Positions 44,085-50,880 of a stretch of DNA of 50,880 nucleotides are shown piece by piece. The stretch lies in the NCBI GenBank assembly GCA_913056305.1, contig CAJXMR010000015.1, positions 1 to 50,880 on the forward strand, written 5' to 3'. The position numbers were made by a program, and so were the translations under genes. The stretch's first letter is position 1; every line of letters starts with the position of its first letter. The notes beneath the pieces were generated by a model, which searched no databases, was not told the origin of the DNA, and was given only the letters and a program-made list of their open reading frames with translations. The DNA is from an uncultured Ralstonia sp. (lineage in GTDB: Bacteria > Pseudomonadota > Gammaproteobacteria > Burkholderiales > Burkholderiaceae).

Positions 44085-44262
44085 GGTATCTCCGTGGCGG
44101 TGAGCGCAACCGGAATGGAGGCGCGACAGCCAAAGCGTAGAAGCAGTCGTTGCTTGCGCCAATTACAGCCCATGTAATCACCGCGCGGCGAAGTACTGCC
44201 CGCTGCAAGTGCGCAGACCGTCCGCATTCGTCCCCCAGTTGCGCCGGCCGGCATATCGGCCG

Positions 44263-44868
44263 CTACGGCCGCAGACCAAACAACCCGTGCCAGAACGCCT
44301 CAAACGCGCTGGGATGACGCCGGGGCACCGTCGCCTCGTCAGCCTTCGCGGTCACCGCCTCGTCTGGCATCGGCGCAGCCTCAGCGTCAGGCGCATCCGC
44401 AGCAGACACACTCACCCGCCGCGCCTCCTGCAACGCCCACACGCTGTTCGCAATACGCGCCGCGAGTTCCGCATCGCAGTCCCGGCCGAGCAGCACGCCG
44501 AACAGGACATCACGGATGTGGCCGTCGTCGGCAAAGCGCATCGCGACGGCGACCATCTTCTCGTAGTGCTCCTGCGCAATGCGCTCACGCTCGCGTTGCG
44601 CGGCGCGTTCTTCTGCTTCCTGCGCTTCGCGCTCGGCCTCCCAGCGCTGCATTTCCTGCGCGAACACCGCGTCGTAGACCCGGCGTTGCTCAGCGTCGGA
44701 GAGGATGGCGTAGGCTTCGCGGATTTCCTGGAATGCCGCGTACGCCTCGGCCTCGCGGCCAGGGTTGCGGTCGGGGTGCCACTTCATCGCGGCGCGGCGA
44801 TAGGCGCGCTTGATGTCGTCCAGGGTGGCGTCCGGCTGCACGCCGAGGGTCGCGTAGATGGTCGTCAT
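44263..44868 (-). CDS. DnaJ-domain protein
   Basis: A 201-residue protein with an N-terminal J domain (1-65), whose HPD motif is at 31-33. A long charged helical stretch follows (about 72-105, Glu/Arg/Gln-rich). The C-terminal part is unlike DnaJ: there is no Gly/Phe-rich region, zinc finger or substrate domain. It is probably a specialised co-chaperone that stimulates DnaK for an unknown client. Confidence 0.88.
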   Translation of the reverse strand: MTTIYATLGVQPDATLDDIKRAYRRAAMKWHPDRNPGREAEAYAAFQEIREAYAILSDAEQRRVYDAVFAQEMQRWEAEREAQEAEERAAQRERERIAQEHYEKMVAVAMRFADDGHIRDVLFGVLLGRDCDAELAARIANSVWALQEARRVSVSAADAPDAEAAPMPDEAVTAKADEATVPRRHPSAFEAFWHGLFGLRP

Positions 44869-45022
44869 GGGCGGAGGGGGCGGCTGCCGGGGGAGCGGTC
44901 ATCCTAGCACTAGCCTGTGGTCGTTTGCGCCTTCGGGCCGATGCTCCGTTCGTAGCCGGTCTCGGTCGCGCGTGCTCGTCTCTTCGAATGAGTCATGTTG
45001 ACCCTAGGCGGCGGCACAGCGC

Positions 45023-46465
45023 ATGCTGCTATCGAGTTGTCGCCCTCCGGGGGTGCGTGCCGTGGCAGCGAAATCATCCGGCCTGGTAAAAGCGGTCGCC
45101 AACTGCTGGCACGCTGTGCGACCTGCGCGCTTGTCTGCGGGTTTGGGCCGCGATGGCACCGAGGGCCGCGACCAGACCCTGCTGTATTTCGGCGGGTTGA
45201 CCTTGTTGCTCTCGCTGGCAACGCCGGCCGGTTATCTGCTGGATATCCAGACGTCGTACCTGCTCAAGAACCAGCTGCACGCCACGGCAACGCAGATCGC
45301 GATGTTTCGGCTGGTGACGGGCATCCCCGTGTACCTTGCGTTCGCTTTTGGCCTCGCGCGTGACCAATGGAACCCGCTCGGGCTGCGGGATCGCGGCTTC
45401 TTCCTGATCTTCGCGCCCGCCACCGCGCTGGCATTCATCTGGATGGCGCTTTCCGGGGTCTCGTATTCGGGGCTGGTCGTCGGGATGCTGCTGGCGATGC
45501 TGTCATCCCGGTTTGTTGCCGCCGCCTATCAGGGGTTGATCGCGCTGGTGGGCCAGGAGCAGCACATGTCCGGGCGGCTGAGCGCGCTGTTGAACATAGT
45601 CGGCTCCGTCCCGGTCGTGGCGGGAGCGTTTGCCTCCGGCTATGTCTCCGATCATCTTGGCCCGAAAGAGGCGTTCTTCCTGGCGGCGGTGTTTGCATTG
45701 TTGATCGCGGTGTCAGGGCTCTGGAAGCCTGTTTCCGTCTTCGGCCACCTCTACGAGACGCCGCAAGCCAGGGGCACCGATTTCGTTGGGAATGTCCGGC
45801 GGCTGGTGAGGCATCGCGCCGTCTATCCAGCGGTGCTCATCTGCTTCCTGTGGAACTTTGCGCCAGGCGCGGCCACGCCGCTGCAGTTCTACCTGACCAA
45901 CGAACTGCATGCATCGGATTCTGTTTACTCGTACTACAACGGCATTTTTGCTGCTGCGTTCATCCCGACATTTCTGCTGTATGGCGTGCTGTGCAAGCGG
46001 GTTTCGCTCAGCAAGCTGCTGTGGTGGGGAACCATCGTCGCCGTGCCGCAGATGATTCCGCTGGCCTTCATCCACTCCGCCAATCTCGCGCTGGTGTTGG
46101 CGGCACCGATCGGGCTCATGGGCGGTGTCGCCACCGCCGCGTACTTCGACCTTGCCATGCGGTCCTGTCCGCCGGGTTTGCAAGGCACGTTGATGATGCT
46201 GGTGGATGGCGTGCTTGCGCTCTCGGCGCGCGCCGGCGATCTACTGGGCGCGCGCATCTATAACAGCAGTCCAGCGCACGGATTCACCTACTGTGTGATC
46301 GCGACAACCGTGGTGTACGCACTGATCCTGGCCTTGATCCCGCTGGCGCCGAAAATGCTGATTGCGACCAAGGACGGCGAACCCAATCCCGAGATCGAGG
46401 CCGAGGTGGCGAACAAGACCGGGGAAACTGCGCCTAATCTGACAGGCCAAGATCCTGCAATGTGA
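45023..46465 (+). CDS. MFS transporter
   Basis: A 480-residue membrane protein with about 12 hydrophobic segments of the major facilitator type. It recalls the folate-biopterin-like branch (LLSLATPAGYLLDIQTSYLL). The first ~45 residues are hydrophilic and may be an over-extended N-terminus; a later start cannot be excluded. No substrate is evident. A hydrophilic tail follows the last membrane segment. Confidence 0.8.
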   Translation: MLLSSCRPPGVRAVAAKSSGLVKAVANCWHAVRPARLSAGLGRDGTEGRDQTLLYFGGLTLLLSLATPAGYLLDIQTSYLLKNQLHATATQIAMFRLVTGIPVYLAFAFGLARDQWNPLGLRDRGFFLIFAPATALAFIWMALSGVSYSGLVVGMLLAMLSSRFVAAAYQGLIALVGQEQHMSGRLSALLNIVGSVPVVAGAFASGYVSDHLGPKEAFFLAAVFALLIAVSGLWKPVSVFGHLYETPQARGTDFVGNVRRLVRHRAVYPAVLICFLWNFAPGAATPLQFYLTNELHASDSVYSYYNGIFAAAFIPTFLLYGVLCKRVSLSKLLWWGTIVAVPQMIPLAFIHSANLALVLAAPIGLMGGVATAAYFDLAMRSCPPGLQGTLMMLVDGVLALSARAGDLLGARIYNSSPAHGFTYCVIATTVVYALILALIPLAPKMLIATKDGEPNPEIEAEVANKTGETAPNLTGQDPAM

Positions 46466-46524
46466 TCGATTGAAGTTGTCTTGGCCATCACGGATGCCGA
46501 TGCTCGGCGCTTCAGGAGACACGC

Positions 46525-47004
46525 ATGAACAGCAAGAACACGATCTGTCTGTGGTACGACGGCGGCGCCCTTGCCGCCGCAAACTTCTATGCCGAAACCT
46601 TCCCCAACAGCGCTGTCGGTGCCGTCCTCCGCGCGCCGGGCGACTATCCCGATGGCAAGCAGGGCGATGTCTTGACAGTCGAGTTTACCGTTGCCGGCAT
46701 TCCCTGCCTCGGGCTGAACGGCGGCCCGCATTTCAAGCACAGCGAGGCCTTCTCTTTTCAGATCGCGACGGACGACCAAGCCGAAACCGACCGTTTGTGG
46801 AATGCGATCGTCGGCAATGGCGGCCAGGAAAGCGCCTGCGGCTGGTGCAAGGATCGATGGGGAATATCGTGGCAGATCACCCCGCGCGCCCTCACTGCGG
46901 CGATATGCGACCCGGATCGCGCGGCGGCCAAGCGCGCATTCGACGCGATGATGACGATGGGAAAGATCGACATCGCGGTGATCGAGGCGGCGCGGCTGGG
47001 CTGA
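46525..47004 (+). CDS. VOC-family protein (PhnB/3-demethylubiquinone methyltransferase-like fold)
   Basis: A 159-residue glyoxalase-fold protein of the group often annotated as PhnB-like. Typical features are the N-terminal LWYDGGALAAANFYAETFPNS, VEFTVAGIPCLGLNGGPHF and the C-terminal DRWGISWQITPRAL. No specific substrate can be given. AGGAG precedes the ATG. Confidence 0.85.
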   Translation: MNSKNTICLWYDGGALAAANFYAETFPNSAVGAVLRAPGDYPDGKQGDVLTVEFTVAGIPCLGLNGGPHFKHSEAFSFQIATDDQAETDRLWNAIVGNGGQESACGWCKDRWGISWQITPRALTAAICDPDRAAAKRAFDAMMTMGKIDIAVIEAARLG

Positions 47005-47189
47005 GCGCCGTGCTCAAGTGGATGCGTGTGTCGCGCACGTACCCGCTGGTTCAGGCCATCTCTGCACATCACGCCCGCCCGTCTAGCGATGGCACGCGCC
47101 CAAGGGTGGCGTGCCCGTAACCATCCCCTGAAGTTGCGTATCCCTCGCTGCATGCCAGGGGATGGCTTTTCTCGCGCATCTCTATTGTG

Positions 47190-47206
47190 TTGGAATTGAA
47201 ATCCAA
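47190..47206. promoter_or_regulatory. inverted repeat before the XRE-cupin gene
   Basis: TTGGA-N7-TCCAA, 13 bp before the start codon, flanked by TATTG and ATATA. Probable operator for autoregulation. Confidence 0.45.
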
Positions 47207-47218
47207 TATACTGGAGTC

Positions 47219-47806
47219 ATGAATGTCGACCACCTGATTGCCACCCGGGTGCGTGACCTGCGCAAGGCGCGCGGCTACACGCTGGATGAACTCGCCGACT
47301 TGAGCGGAGTGAGCCGCTCGGCGATCTCATTGATCGAACGTGAGGAAACCAGCCCGACCGCCGTCGTGCTCAACAAGCTGGCTGACGCGCTGGGCGTCAC
47401 ATTGGCCGCCTTGTTCTCGGATGCGCCCGGCGCTGCGGCAGAACAGCCGCTTGCGCGGCTGTCTGAGCAACAGATCTGGACGGATCCCGGGTCTGGCTAC
47501 ATTCGCCGCAACGTCTCACCCAGTGGATACGCATCGCCCATCGAGTTGGTGGAGGTGAGCTTTCCAGCGGGCAAAAGCGTCGCCTTCGAAAACGTGACGC
47601 GCAACGTCGTGGCGCATCAGCAGGTTTGGGTGCTCGAAGGCGAAATGGAAATCACCGTGGGAGACCGGACATGGCAGCTGCAGGCGGGGGACTGCCTCGC
47701 CATGGTGCTTGAGCAGCAAATCGTCTTTCGCAACCCGGGCCGCAAGCCGGCGCGCTATGCGGTGGCGCTGACGACCGTTCCATTCACTTCAAGGAGAACA
47801 CGGTGA
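47219..47806 (+). CDS. XRE-family regulator with cupin domain
   Basis: A 195-residue regulator. The helix-turn-helix is at about 8-65 (YTLDELADLSGVSRSAISLIE). A C-terminal cupin domain (about 110-190, QVWVLEGEMEITVGDRTW) probably binds a small effector. The stop overlaps the GTG of the acetyltransferase gene by 4 bp (GTGA), so it likely controls and is co-expressed with that enzyme. Start at the ATG at 47219, next to an inverted repeat. Confidence 0.9.
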   Translation: MNVDHLIATRVRDLRKARGYTLDELADLSGVSRSAISLIEREETSPTAVVLNKLADALGVTLAALFSDAPGAAAEQPLARLSEQQIWTDPGSGYIRRNVSPSGYASPIELVEVSFPAGKSVAFENVTRNVVAHQQVWVLEGEMEITVGDRTWQLQAGDCLAMVLEQQIVFRNPGRKPARYAVALTTVPFTSRRTR

Positions 47807-48333
47807 GCGAACACACCATCGCGCAGTGCACCTTTGAGGGCCATGCGGAGGCGATCCTTGCGATCTTCAACGAGGCCATCCTGAATTCCACCGCCCTCTA
47901 TGACTACAAGCCGCGAGCGCCGCAGAGCATGGTGGCTTGGTTCGAAGCCAAGCGCGCTGGCGGTTTCCCGGTGGTCGGCGTTGAGGGCAACGACGGAGCG
48001 CTGCTCGCTTTCGGCAGCTATGGCACGTTCCGGGCCTGGCCGGCGTACAAATACTCGGTGGAGCATTCCGTGTACGTGCACAAGGACCACCGTGGCCGCG
48101 GCCTTGGCCGGGTGGTCATGCAAGAACTCATCGCCGCAGCCCGAAAGAATGACGTCCACGCAATGATCGGCGGAATCGATGCAACGAACGCCGGGAGCAT
48201 TGCCCTGCATGCGCGGCTCGGATTCAGGCACGTCGGCACGTTGCCGCAAGTCGGGTTCAAGTTCGGTCGCTGGCTCGATCTGGCCTTTTATCAGTTGCTG
48301 CTGGAGACCCCCGCGCATCCGGTTGACGGCTAG
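47803..48333 (+). CDS. GNAT N-acetyltransferase (phosphinothricin/methionine-sulfoximine type)
   Basis: A 176-residue acetyltransferase. The acetyl-CoA binding motif is VHKDHRGRGLG (92-102). YGTFRAWPAYKYSVEHSVYV and the C-terminal GFRHVGTLPQVGFKFGRWLDL match the Pat/MddA group, which acetylates phosphinothricin, methionine sulfoximine or related amino acids. GTG start with AAGGAG six bases upstream. Confidence 0.88.
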   Translation: MSEHTIAQCTFEGHAEAILAIFNEAILNSTALYDYKPRAPQSMVAWFEAKRAGGFPVVGVEGNDGALLAFGSYGTFRAWPAYKYSVEHSVYVHKDHRGRGLGRVVMQELIAAARKNDVHAMIGGIDATNAGSIALHARLGFRHVGTLPQVGFKFGRWLDLAFYQLLLETPAHPVDG

Positions 48334-48393
48334 TTTCTGGTGAACATGCGATCGGCTGAAACTGGCCGATCTTGGCTGTGCCGACACCAAAAG

Positions 48394-48421
48394 AAAACGC
48401 CCTGAGAAGTCAGGGCGTTTT
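48394..48421. terminator. bidirectional terminator between convergent genes
   Basis: AAAACGCCCTGA-gaag-TCAGGGCGTTTT, a perfect 12-bp stem between the acetyltransferase and cupredoxin genes. Confidence 0.85.
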
Positions 48422-48442
48422 GCCGTGTGAGTCACGTTCGCT

Positions 48443-48820
48443 TCAGGTGACGGTCAACGTGCCATTCATCGTCTCGTGCCCCGTGCCGCAGAAGATGTCG
48501 CACAGGAAGTCGAACGTGCCGGTGCGGTCGGGCGTGAGTGCCAGCCGCACGGTTTGCCCTGGCACCACGTCCGCGCGCACGTGAAAGTCCGGAATCGAGA
48601 ACCCCATCAGGATGTCCTGCCCGGTCAGCTCGAACACCACGGGCACGCCGCGCTTGAGCGTGATCTGGTCGGGCGTGAAGGTGAACTTGCGCGCGTGCAC
48701 GCGGATCACCTGCGGTCCTTCGCCGTGCGCAACGCACGCCAGCGCGGCGCCGGCCGCGAGCACGGTGAACTGCCGCAGCGCCAGGCGCCGCTTGCGGTCG
48801 TGGGCAATGGTCAGGTTCAT
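48443..48820 (-). CDS. secreted CuA-type cupredoxin
   Basis: A 125-residue protein. An N-terminal hydrophobic segment (17-32) directs export. The cupredoxin domain ends with CDIFCGTGHETM, the C-x3-C-x3-H-x2-M pattern (C107, C111, H115, M118) of CuA sites in cytochrome oxidase subunit II and nitrous oxide reductase. It is a stand-alone electron-transfer or copper-handling protein, since no membrane anchor domain of an oxidase is present. It starts 2 bp after the metallophosphoesterase stop. Confidence 0.88.
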   Translation of the reverse strand: MNLTIAHDRKRRLALRQFTVLAAGAALACVAHGEGPQVIRVHARKFTFTPDQITLKRGVPVVFELTGQDILMGFSIPDFHVRADVVPGQTVRLALTPDRTGTFDFLCDIFCGTGHETMNGTLTVT

Positions 48821-48822
48821 GA

Positions 48823-49767
48823 TCAGGTGGTCTCCGGGGTCTTGGCGGGGGCATCGGCGCCGCTGTTGACCTGAATGGGCTGTTCGGCCAGCGCCCAGGT
48901 GGCGGCGTCCTGCTTGCCGTGCTCGGCGATGCTGCGCCAGCCGAGACCGCGATATGGCTGCGCGGCATCCCATGGGAGCGGGTCGCGCCTCGGTTGCGAG
49001 CCCGGTGCCGGCAGCGGGAACATCAGCGAGCGCGCCGAGTGGTGCGCGATATGGCCCGTCATCTGGTGGTGTTCCTGGTGGATGTGCCCATAGAACACCG
49101 TCACGTTCTGGTGCGGCATCAGCAGGTCGATCACCTGCTGGCCGTCGCGCGTGGCCCAGTCCCACTGCGGATACAGGTCGAACAGCGGCCGGTGCGTGAA
49201 CACCACGATGGGCGTGTGCGCCGGAACCGAGCGCAGGTCCGCCGCCAGCCATGCCAGTTGCGCCTCGCCCACTTGCGCGCGCGGGTCCGACACGTTGTCG
49301 ATGGCGATGAAGTGCACGCCCTTGTGGTCGAAGGCGTAGTGCGTGCGGCCGAACAGCGCGCTGTAGGCCTCGCCGTTGTCGAGCGATGCATCGTGTTCTC
49401 CAGGCATGTAGTGCACCACCGGCACCTTCAGTTGCGCGGCGATGTCGCGGAACTCCGTCAGGCGCTTGCGGCGCTCGTCCACGTTTTCGGTGATGTGGGT
49501 CAGGTCGCCGGTAAACACCACAAAGTCCGGCGCGGGTGACAGCGCGTTCACCGCCGCGATGGCCTTGGGCAGCGTGCCGCGAGCGTCCGGGTTGGGCGCG
49601 CCCTTGAAGCCCCAGTGGCAGTCCGAGAGCTGGACGAAGTAGAAGTCATCCTGTGCGCGGCCGGTGGTGGCCGCCATGGCCTGCCAGCCGCGCAGGCCGG
49701 AGGCGTACACCAGCCCGCCCACTGCGGCCAGCTGCATGAACTGGCGTCGTCCGGGTTGCTTGATCAT
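48823..49767 (-). CDS. Tat-exported metallophosphoesterase
   Basis: A 314-residue calcineurin-like phosphoesterase. A Tat-type signal (GRRQFMQLAAVGG, twin Arg at 7-8) is at the N-terminus. Metal ligands appear in DCHWG (49-53), GDLTH (87-91), GEHD (123-126, with Glu where Asn is usual) and GHIH (227-230). It should hydrolyse phosphoesters in the periplasm. Divergent from the ECF sigma-factor gene and in an operon with the CuA cupredoxin. Confidence 0.9.
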   Translation of the reverse strand: MIKQPGRRQFMQLAAVGGLVYASGLRGWQAMAATTGRAQDDFYFVQLSDCHWGFKGAPNPDARGTLPKAIAAVNALSPAPDFVVFTGDLTHITENVDERRKRLTEFRDIAAQLKVPVVHYMPGEHDASLDNGEAYSALFGRTHYAFDHKGVHFIAIDNVSDPRAQVGEAQLAWLAADLRSVPAHTPIVVFTHRPLFDLYPQWDWATRDGQQVIDLLMPHQNVTVFYGHIHQEHHQMTGHIAHHSARSLMFPLPAPGSQPRRDPLPWDAAQPYRGLGWRSIAEHGKQDAATWALAEQPIQVNSGADAPAKTPETT

Positions 49768-49914
49768 GGGAATCCCCTGCAGTCAGGTTCGTGATCCGGC
49801 CCCGGGCGGGCACAAGGGGTGTGCCGAGCGTGCGGGGTGGTCCTGCCTGTCATACCGGGCGAGCGGCCGGGTTATTCCACGAAATCCGCCCGTTCGCGAA
49901 TTTTTTACACGGCG

Positions 49915-49943
49915 GGAATAAACTGGATTGCGCCGCGGTATAC
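49915..49943 (+). promoter_or_regulatory. possible ECF-type promoter
   Basis: GGAATAAAC followed 14 bp later by GTATAC, 26 bp before the sigma-factor ATG. The -35-like GGAATAAA recalls autoregulated ECF promoters. Low certainty. Confidence 0.3.
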
Positions 49944-49968
49944 GAAGCAACCCCAACTTCCGGCCACC

Positions 49969-50631
49969 ATGCCCGACCCGTCTGATCCGACCATCGACGT
50001 GCCCGCCGACGCGCAGCGTTTTGCCCAGGCCGTGCTGCCGCATGTGGATGCCGCCTACAACCTGGCGCGCTGGCTCTCGGGCGACGCGCAGGACGCCGAC
50101 GACATCGTCCAGGACGCCTGCCTGCGCGCGTTCCGGCTGTTTGGCGGCTTTCGTGGCGGCGATGGCCGGCCCTGGCTGCTGGCGATCGTGCGCAACACGT
50201 GGTTCTCGGAATGCGCGCGCCGCAAGCAGGCGCGCACGCAGCCGTGGCAGGACGACGGCACCGACCCGCAGGCCGAACTGCCCCCGGACGACGAGGCCAT
50301 CGCCTACGGCGCCGACCCCGCCGCGCTGCTCGCCCGCGCCGATGACGTGCGCCGCATGCAGGCTGCCCTGGCGCGGCTGCCGCTGGCGTACCGCGAGGTG
50401 GTCGTGCTGCGCGAGCTGGAAGACCTGCCGTATCGGGACATTGCCGCCATCGTCGACGTGCCGGTCGGCACCGTGATGTCGCGGCTGGCGCGGGGGCGGC
50501 AGCAGCTCGCGCGCCTGCTGATGGAAGACGAGGCGGCGCCCGCGCGGACCAAGGTCACGCCAATCCGCGCCTCGGGCAATGCAGGCAATGCGGGCAACAC
50601 CGCGCACAAGGAGCACCACGATGAACTGTGA
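49969..50631 (+). CDS. ECF-family RNA polymerase sigma factor
   Basis: A 220-residue ECF sigma factor. Region 2 (about 18-85) contains DADDIVQDACLRAFR and RPWLLAIVRNTWF. Region 4 (about 125-180) has REVVVLRELEDLPYRDIAAIVDVPVGTVMSRLARGR. The tail has a small Asn-Ala-Gly repeat (SGNAGNAGN). ATG at 49969 was chosen for the family length. Its stop overlaps the anti-sigma gene by 11 bp. Probable targets are its own promoter and the divergent metallophosphoesterase/cupredoxin operon. Confidence 0.92.
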   Translation: MPDPSDPTIDVPADAQRFAQAVLPHVDAAYNLARWLSGDAQDADDIVQDACLRAFRLFGGFRGGDGRPWLLAIVRNTWFSECARRKQARTQPWQDDGTDPQAELPPDDEAIAYGADPAALLARADDVRRMQAALARLPLAYREVVVLRELEDLPYRDIAAIVDVPVGTVMSRLARGRQQLARLLMEDEAAPARTKVTPIRASGNAGNAGNTAHKEHHDEL

Positions 50632-50878
50632 CGACATCCGCGCCCTGCTGGCCGCGCGCGCCGATGGCGAACTGGGCGCGGCCGACAGCCTGCGCGTCGA
50701 ATCGCACCTGGCGACGTGCGCTGCCTGTGCGCAAGCGGCGGCGCGCCACGATGCCGCGGTGCGCGCCTTGCGGCAGGGGCTGCGTGCCCCTGCGCTCTAC
50801 GCGGCGGCGCCGGCCGGGCTGGGAAATACCAGAAGCCCGACTTCGTCGCGATCGTGGCCGGCGACCACGGCGTCCTGA
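50621..50878 (+). CDS. anti-sigma factor with zinc-finger domain, apparently truncated or frameshifted
   Basis: The ATG has AAGGAG seven bases upstream and lies in the end of the sigma gene. The first ~45 residues are a ZAS/zf-HC2 anti-sigma domain with CDDIRALLAARADGEL and the H-x3-C-x2-C motif in HLATCAAC. The frame ends after 85 residues, before the membrane segment that such proteins normally have. The last ~20 residues (from about 66) do not resemble the family, and the other frame over the last 57 bp reads KYQKPDFVAIVAGDHGVLN, which looks like real protein. A frameshift or a DNA join near 50820 is likely. Confidence 0.65.
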   Translation: MNCDDIRALLAARADGELGAADSLRVESHLATCAACAQAAARHDAAVRALRQGLRAPALYAAAPAGLGNTRSPTSSRSWPATTAS

Positions 50879-50880
50879 AT

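Noticed and set aside
44162-44178. ATTACA-N5-TGTAAT near the AhpD-like gene as a second copy of the 11152 dyad
   Set aside because: The half-sites and spacing differ (TTACA-N5-TGTAA versus TTACA-N7-TGTAA), so the likeness is probably chance.

Overview
The window looks like the replication-origin region of a secondary replicon (chromosome 2 or megaplasmid) of a Ralstonia-type betaproteobacterium. The evidence is high-GC DNA, a linked repA / parA-parB / KfrA-like module with iterons and parS-like palindromes, an rpoN gene with two enhancer-binding regulators, and a complete malonate decarboxylase operon. The genus is inferred from gene content and recalled synteny, not from a database search.

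Layout. 1-52: start of galU, cut by the window edge. 303-6254: KfrA-like protein, parB, parA, cspA, repA and an origin with five phased iterons (22-23 bp) beside two DnaA boxes, then 13 scattered iterons. 6255-11002: purine permease, a second iteron array (34-bp period, near-perfect copies), a tyrosine-recombinase-like protein without catalytic Tyr, and a hybrid histidine kinase. 11003-19646: an unknown gene behind a textbook sigma-54 promoter, a lipoprotein, a DUF2334 deacetylase-like protein with a glycosyltransferase, rpoN, and two sigma-54 activators. 19741-23257: a small unknown gene and prfC, whose last 243 bp are duplicated around a lower-GC cassette with a Tlde1-like (L,D-transpeptidase-fold) candidate type VI effector and a small membrane protein (candidate immunity). 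23259-27462: amino-acid ABC transporter with a C45 acyltransferase-like enzyme and an RpiR regulator. 27690-36453: mdcABCDE-madLM-mdcGH, with a divergent LysR regulator and a 27-bp palindrome between. 36505-40493: P-loop kinase-like protein, a small unknown gene with a highly structured leader, PNPOx-like and AhpD-like proteins and a LysR regulator. 40621-50880: isocitrate lyase, XRE regulator with an AhpD-like protein, DnaJ-domain protein, MFS transporter, VOC protein, XRE-cupin/GNAT pair, CuA-type cupredoxin with a Tat metallophosphoesterase, and an ECF sigma / anti-sigma pair at the right edge.

How parts work together. RepA should bind the 16-bp iterons, about 31 of which are spread over the first 16 kb, several inside genes. 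ParA/ParB should use four 18-bp palindromes, one in the parAB promoter. The mdc operon decarboxylates malonate to acetate and CO2 on an acyl carrier protein, and MadLM imports malonate. RpoN and its two activators plausibly serve the -24/-12 promoter at 11275. Most other genes are ordinary accessory functions of a secondary replicon.
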